Below are positions 59,927 to 64,000 of a stretch of 64,000 nt of DNA, piece by piece (the stretch's first letter is position 1; each line of letters opens with the position of its first letter). The DNA is from Verrucomicrobiota bacterium (GTDB lineage Bacteria; Verrucomicrobiota; Verrucomicrobiia; Opitutales; Opitutaceae): contig JAUWBF010000002.1 of the NCBI GenBank assembly GCA_030601755.1, forward strand, positions 1 through 64,000, written 5' to 3'. A program made the translations under genes and the position numbers. The notes under the pieces are model-generated. The model searched no databases, was not told the origin of the DNA, and saw nothing but the letters and a program-made list of their open reading frames with translations.

Positions 59927-61129
59927 ATGCGCCTTTTCACTCTCCACAAATTCCTCTTCACATTATCGTTTGCCGCGCTGGCGGCGTTCTCCGCCGCGCA
60001 GGCTGCACCGACCGATGAGATCGTCATCGGCACGGGTGCCAAGACCATCCCCGTCAAGGTTTCCGCCAGCTCCGCCGAACTGAACGGGCTCGCGCAGACC
60101 GCCTTCAACGCCCACGGCGCGTTCCGTCGCGTGTCGAGCGGCGAGGCGTTTGCCATCACCTTTGCGCCGGCCGGCCCGAACCAAGTCCAGGTGCAGGTCA
60201 GCCGTGGCGGCACTCCGGTGCTGAACCGCGTGGTCAACGGCAGCTCGACCCGTAACGCCCTGCTGCGCGCCGCCGACGTGGCGGTCAAACAGACCAGCGG
60301 CCTCGAGGGCTTCTTCGCGTCGCGCCTCGCCTTCATCAGCGAGCGCACCGGCAAGCCCGAGGTCTACACCTCCGACCTGTTCTCCGGCGAGGTGCGCGGC
60401 ATCACCAACGACCGCTCGCTGGCCGTCTCGCCGCGGTGGTCGCCGGACGGGCAGCGCATCATCTACACCAGCTATTTCCGCTCCGGCTTCCCCGATATCT
60501 TCGTGCTCGATCTGGGCAACATGCAGCGCAAGACCTTCGTCAGCTTCAAAGGCACCAACAGCAGCGCCCGCTACAGCGCTGACGGCCAACGCGTCGCCAT
60601 GGTGCTCTCCGGTGAGGGCAACCCCGAGATCTACGTCGGCACCGCGCAGGGCCAACGCATCCGCCGCCTCACCCGCAGCTCCTCGGTCGAGTCCTCCCCG
60701 TGTTTCTCGCCGGATGGTTCACGCATCGTCTTCACCTCCGACGCCGCCGGTGGCCCGCAGCTTTACATGATGTCGGCCACGGACGGCAGCGGTGCCCGTC
60801 GCCTGCCGACCAACATCAGCGGTTACTGCGCCGAGCCAGACTGGAGCCGCGGCGCGCCCAACAAGATCGCCTTCACCTTCGCCTCGGGCAAGAGCTTCCA
60901 GATCGGCGTCTATGACCTCAACGGCCGCGGCGCCGCCAAGCAGGTGTCCAAGGCGCCCTTCGACGCGGTCGAGCCGTCCTGGCTGGCCGACGGCCGCCAC
61001 TTGGTCTTCACCGCGCGCTCCGCCAATAAGCGCAGCCTCTGGTTGCTCGACACCGAGTCCGGCAAGGCCACCCGCCTCAGCGCCGAGCAGCTCGGCAATT
61101 GCAGCCAGGCCAACGCGCTGGCGCCTTAA
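59927..61129 (+). CDS. TolB-like beta-propeller periplasmic protein
   Basis: 400 residues from ATG 59927, which starts a proper signal peptide (HKFLFTLSFAALAAFSAAQA). A TolB-like N-terminal domain is followed by WD40-like PD40 repeats: RLAFISERTGKPEVYTSD, SPRWSPDGQRIIYTSYF, SARYSADGQRVAMVLS and SPCFSPDGSRIVFTSD. TolB acts in the Tol-Pal envelope system; no tolQRA or pal lies here, so an exact TolB role is not sure. A bidirectional terminator follows. Confidence 0.85.
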   Translation: MRLFTLHKFLFTLSFAALAAFSAAQAAPTDEIVIGTGAKTIPVKVSASSAELNGLAQTAFNAHGAFRRVSSGEAFAITFAPAGPNQVQVQVSRGGTPVLNRVVNGSSTRNALLRAADVAVKQTSGLEGFFASRLAFISERTGKPEVYTSDLFSGEVRGITNDRSLAVSPRWSPDGQRIIYTSYFRSGFPDIFVLDLGNMQRKTFVSFKGTNSSARYSADGQRVAMVLSGEGNPEIYVGTAQGQRIRRLTRSSSVESSPCFSPDGSRIVFTSDAAGGPQLYMMSATDGSGARRLPTNISGYCAEPDWSRGAPNKIAFTFASGKSFQIGVYDLNGRGAAKQVSKAPFDAVEPSWLADGRHLVFTARSANKRSLWLLDTESGKATRLSAEQLGNCSQANALAP

Positions 61130-61179
61130 GCCGCGGATTCCCTCCTCCGCGGTGCCAACCGCCGCGTTCCGCGCAAAAC

Positions 61180-61212
61180 AAAAGGCCGTCGTGATCACCA
61201 CGACGGCCTTTT
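61180..61212. terminator. Bidirectional terminator between tolB-like and fur-like genes
   Basis: AAAAGGCCGTCGTG (61180-61193) pairs perfectly with CACGACGGCCTTTT (61199-61212), with A and T runs on both sides, so it can end both converging messages. Confidence 0.92.
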
Positions 61213-61250
61213 GGCTTTTAAAAAAACGGGATGGCGGGCTCGGCTTGACC

Positions 61251-61802
61251 TCAGCCCTCGGCCGGAACCTCGACGTTTTGCCGGCCGCGTTGCGCGACCG
61301 CATCGGCTCCGTTCGCCTGAACGCCGCCGGTGAAAAACTCCACGCTGTGGGAAACGTCGCTGTAGCCTTGGGCGCGCAGCGCGTCCTCGATGCGGCTGAT
61401 GGTGCCGCTCAGCTCGCGGGCCAGCTCGGCGGGCAGCGGCTCGATGCCGCGGTCGGCCTTGTTGATGATGTGGTAGTCGGTCGAGCCTGAGGTGTTGATC
61501 TGGTAGAGGCTGGTGCCGTTGTGCAGGAAGCTGCGGCGAACCAAGCCGATCGACTCGAACGCCGCCAGGCAGCGGTAAACCGTGACCAGATCGCACGCCG
61601 TGTCGCTGAGGCCCTGATGGATCTGCTCGATGCTCACCGGGTGGGCCTGGGCGATCAATGTCTTGAGAATGGCCACCCGCGGCTGGGTGACGCGCAGGCC
61701 GGCCTGCTTGAGGCGCGCGCAGGCTTCGTCCAGACGCTGGGTCCGGCTCAGGCCGGTGCTGATGGCGGCGAGCGGATGATTGGTTTGGGTGGAGGCGATC
61801 AT
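61251..61802 (-). CDS. Fur-family regulator lacking the usual metal ligands
   Basis: 183 residues. The winged helix is clear: LKQAGLRVTQPRVAILKTLI, PVSIEQIHQGLSDTACDLVTVYRCLAAFE and GLVRRSFLHNGTSLYQI. The dimerisation half differs from Fur, Zur and PerR: the HHHDH-x-C region is replaced by STDYHIINKADRGIEPLPAEL, and neither CxxC pair is present. Metal sensing is therefore doubtful. The regulator is divergent from the TIGR04138 gene with inverted repeats between them. Confidence 0.82.
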   Translation of the reverse strand: MIASTQTNHPLAAISTGLSRTQRLDEACARLKQAGLRVTQPRVAILKTLIAQAHPVSIEQIHQGLSDTACDLVTVYRCLAAFESIGLVRRSFLHNGTSLYQINTSGSTDYHIINKADRGIEPLPAELARELSGTISRIEDALRAQGYSDVSHSVEFFTGGVQANGADAVAQRGRQNVEVPAEG

Positions 61803-61833
61803 TTGCTTAAAGACAACTGTTTGCCGTCACCGA

Positions 61834-61890
61834 TCTGAAACACAAACAGGAAAACCGATTTATCCCCCTTGTTTCAGAGGTAAATTGGTT
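61834..61890. promoter_or_regulatory. Inverted repeats between the fur-like gene and the TIGR04138 gene
   Basis: TCTGAAACA (61834-61842) and TGTTTCAGA (61870-61878) are a perfect 9-bp pair. AACCGATTTA and TAAATTGGTT (ending 61890) form a second, with one mismatch, interleaved with it. The region is AT-rich against its surroundings. It may be the operator for the Fur-like regulator, by position only. Confidence 0.4.
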
Positions 61891-61966
61891 CATCGACACG
61901 CCCTCGCAGCTTAACCGCTCTGCGGTTGCAACGCGTCCCGACCTGCACTTACCTGCGCGAAAAGGC

Positions 61967-62404
61967 ATGCAAGACTTGGACTTCAACGAGATCGTCGACC
62001 TCATCCGCAAAGAGGACGGCCGCTACCACCGGCGGGCCTATGTCTTTGTTCGGGAGGGCCTTGATAAGACCGTCAAAGCCGTCAAGCAGGCCGACGCCGC
62101 GCAGACCCGCCAGTCGATGCACATCACCGGCCGCGAACTCTCGCACGGGCTCAAAACCCACGCCCTCGACCAATACGGACCCATGGCGAAGGTCGTGCTC
62201 GCCGAGTGGGGCGTGCGCACCACCGCCGACTTCGGTGAGATCGTTTACAATCTCATCGAATACAACGTTTTCAGCAAAACCGACAGCGACCGTAAGGAGC
62301 ACTTCGACGCCGTCTACGACTTTGACGACGTCTTCGTCCGCCCCTTCCTGCCCAGCCGCCGTCCGGGCGACACCGCTTCCGTCGGCAACGGCTCGCCGGA
62401 CTGA
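61967..62404 (+). CDS. TIGR04138 (Minf_1886) family protein of unknown function
   Basis: 145 residues. DFNEIVDLIRKEDGRYHRRAYVFVREGL, HITGRELSHGLKTHALDQYGPMAKVVLAEWGV and DFGEIVYNLIEYNVFSKTD are the family blocks, shared by Planctomycetes and Verrucomicrobia. It has no signal peptide. The tail after YDFDDVFVRPFLP is low-complexity. It follows the fur-like gene divergently and precedes the peptidase gene by 111 bp. Confidence 0.85.
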   Translation: MQDLDFNEIVDLIRKEDGRYHRRAYVFVREGLDKTVKAVKQADAAQTRQSMHITGRELSHGLKTHALDQYGPMAKVVLAEWGVRTTADFGEIVYNLIEYNVFSKTDSDRKEHFDAVYDFDDVFVRPFLPSRRPGDTASVGNGSPD

Positions 62405-62515
62405 ATCGCCGCCGTCCCGCCCGGCTGGTCCATCGCCGCCGTGGCGACCACCTCGCCTTCGCAACCTCATCCCCGCCGCGCGCGCCATTCCACCCGCGCA
62501 CCTCCCCAACTCTTC

Positions 62516-64000
62516 ATGCCCGCTTCCCTGATCTCCGCCGCCGACCAACGCATGCTCGACAACCTCTGGGCGCAGCCCGTGCACCGCACCGTGCTGCCCA
62601 ACGGACTCACGCTCCTCGTGCAGGCCGACGACGGCGCGCCGGTCGCCTCCGTGCAGATCTGGGTCAAGACCGGCAGCATCCACGAGGACCGCCTGCTCGG
62701 CAGCGGCGTCTCGCACTTCCTCGAGCACATGCTCTTCAAGGGCACGACCAACCGCGCCGGCCGCGACATCTCCGCGACGCTCCAGGCGCACGGCGGACAG
62801 GTCAACGCCTACACCAGCTTCGAGCGCACCGTCTACTACGTCGACCTGCCCGCCGTGCACGCCGACATCGGCCTCGAGGTGCTCGGCGACATGGTGCTCA
62901 ACTCGACCCTGCCCGCCGACGAGTTTGTCAAAGAGCGCGACGTCATCCTCCGCGAGATCGCCATGGTGCAGGATGAGCCCGACCAGCGCCTCGGCGAAAA
63001 CCTCTTCGCCACCGCCTGCCGCGAGCACCCGCACAAGTATCCCATCATTGGATACAAAGACGTCTTCTCCTCGCTCACCCGCGACGATCTGCTCGGCTAC
63101 TACCGCGCCCGCTACGTGCCGAACAACCTCACCGTGGTCGTCGCCGGCGACGTCGATCCCGCCGCCGTCGCCGCGAAGGTCGCCGCCGTCTTCGGCTCCG
63201 CGCCGCGCGGCCGCCTCGCGCCCGTGGTCGTCGCGCCCGAGCCCCCGCAGATCGCCCCGCGCGAGTCGCACCTGCACGAGGACGTCGAGCTCACCCGCGC
63301 CGCGCTCTCCTGGCACGTGCCGGGCCTGCGCCACGCCGACGTGCCCGGGCTCGACCTGCTCGCCGCCGTGCTCGGCCACGGCGACAGCTCGATCCTCTGG
63401 CAGTCACTGCGCGAAAAAAAGCGCCTCGTCCACTCGATCGACGCCCATTGCTGGACGCCCGCCGACGGCGGCGTGTTCAACATCTACTTCACCTGCGAGC
63501 CCGACAAACGCGCCGCCGCCGAGCGCGCCGTGCGCCGCGAACTCGACGCGGCCGCCGCCAAGGGCTTTGCGCCCGCGCTTCTGCGCAAGGCCGTGCGCCA
63601 GCTCGTCGTCGGCGAGATCAACTCCCGCAAGACCGTCTCCGGTCGCGCCGGACGGCTCGGCTCGGCCGAGGTCTGCGCGGGTGACCTCGGCTTTGGCCGC
63701 GCGTTCTTCGCCCGGCTCGGCGCGCTCAAATCGAGCGACCTTCAGCGCCTGATCCGCCAATACCTGAATCCCTCGGCGCTGACCGCCGTCTCGCTCAACC
63801 CGCTGGCCGCCGCGCCCGCCGCGGCGACCGCCAAACCCCGCGCCAAGGCCGCCGTCGGCGGCGAGCCGATCACGTTGCCCAACGGCGCGCGCCTGCTTCT
63901 GTTGCCCGCCTCGGGTCTGCCCAACCTGCACCTGCGCCTGCTCTTCGAGGGCGGCCCTCTGCACGAGCCCGCCGACCGCCGCGGCGTGACCGCGCTGCTC
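62516..64000 (+). CDS. M16-family zinc peptidase (3' truncated by window edge)
   Basis: 495 codons run to the edge without a stop. HFLEHMLFKGT contains the inverted zinc motif HxxEH, with the downstream Glu in ILREIAMVQDEPDQ. VLPNGLTLLVQADDGAPVASV is the N-terminal signature. A second M16 unit begins near the edge (GEPITLPNGARLLLLPA), so the full protein is of the two-domain type with an inactive C-terminal half. There is no clear signal peptide. Members degrade or process peptides. Start ATG 62516 is chosen as the first before the conserved block. Confidence 0.88.
   Translation, partial: MPASLISAADQRMLDNLWAQPVHRTVLPNGLTLLVQADDGAPVASVQIWVKTGSIHEDRLLGSGVSHFLEHMLFKGTTNRAGRDISATLQAHGGQVNAYTSFERTVYYVDLPAVHADIGLEVLGDMVLNSTLPADEFVKERDVILREIAMVQDEPDQRLGENLFATACREHPHKYPIIGYKDVFSSLTRDDLLGYYRARYVPNNLTVVVAGDVDPAAVAAKVAAVFGSAPRGRLAPVVVAPEPPQIAPRESHLHEDVELTRAALSWHVPGLRHADVPGLDLLAAVLGHGDSSILWQSLREKKRLVHSIDAHCWTPADGGVFNIYFTCEPDKRAAAERAVRRELDAAAAKGFAPALLRKAVRQLVVGEINSRKTVSGRAGRLGSAEVCAGDLGFGRAFFARLGALKSSDLQRLIRQYLNPSALTAVSLNPLAAAPAAATAKPRAKAAVGGEPITLPNGARLLLLPASGLPNLHLRLLFEGGPLHEPADRRGVTALL

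Overview
The window is GC-rich bacterial chromosome (about two thirds G+C) from a member of the Verrucomicrobiota, most likely an Opitutaceae-type organism. This is inference from several signs: a PEP-CTERM exported protein, a small protein of the Planctomycetes/Verrucomicrobia-restricted TIGR04138 (Minf_1886) type, a PPi-type phosphofructokinase, and intergenic inverted repeats with TTAACGCAAAG or TTAACCACGGAT ends. No rRNA, intact tRNA, CRISPR array or intact mobile element was seen.

Layout. 1-1.8 kb: end of an operon (unknown protein, rhodanese, MauE-like), then a scar zone with one end of an IS66 element and two copies of a tRNA-His-like 3' end. 1.9-9.6 kb: an EEP nuclease, trpA, a FUSC exporter, mnmA and a GH13 debranching enzyme. 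9.7-13.1 kb: glycolytic cluster gap-pgk-tpiA. 13.2-18.1 kb: AraC regulator divergent from a PEP-CTERM protein and a secreted GH5 glucanase-like enzyme. 18.2-24.6 kb: hybrid histidine kinase, VanZ-like protein, a Tgt fused to an MnmC-type methyltransferase, and a two-component system. 24.7-36.5 kb: two MacAB/TolC-type export systems on either side of a CobA-HemD fusion. 36.6-41.4 kb: class III aminotransferase, lipid glycosyltransferase, ROK kinase, YchJ-like protein. 41.6-47.2 kb: methyltransferase and folate genes (pabC, pabB, folK, folB, folP). 47.3-49.9 kb: NMT1/THI5-type ABC importer. 50-56.4 kb: housekeeping genes (coaD, pgsA, pgpA, rsmG, a NusG paralogue, aroQ, Nif3-like, dCMP deaminase, YqgE/AlgH). 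56.4-64 kb: zinc-free L36 and L31, PPi-PFK, Mrp, TolB-like, Fur-like regulator, TIGR04138 protein and a truncated M16 peptidase.

Small palindromes are the most unusual feature. One class shares a 17-bp core, GTNAC-N7-GTNAC. It occurs between genes and also inside two coding sequences (pabB twice, a methyltransferase once), where it stays in frame and adds a peptide of the form (K)SNPxGYS or SNHNGYF. This behaviour recalls the Rickettsia palindromic elements, but the sequence is different. A second class, about 92-98 bp and bounded by TTAA, occurs six times; five copies separate genes of the folate/ABC region and one supplies the stop codon of pabB. A third class has TTAACCACGGAT ends, and further hairpins flank the aminotransferase gene.

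Gene cooperation: gap, pgk, tpiA and PPi-PFK form the core of glycolysis. pabB, pabC, folK, folB and folP make folate. MnmA and the Tgt-MnmC fusion all act on tRNA wobble position 34. pgsA and pgpA act consecutively in phosphatidylglycerol synthesis. Each MacAB set carries adaptor, ATPase, permease and TolC-like channel, and the first also carries its own two-component regulator.
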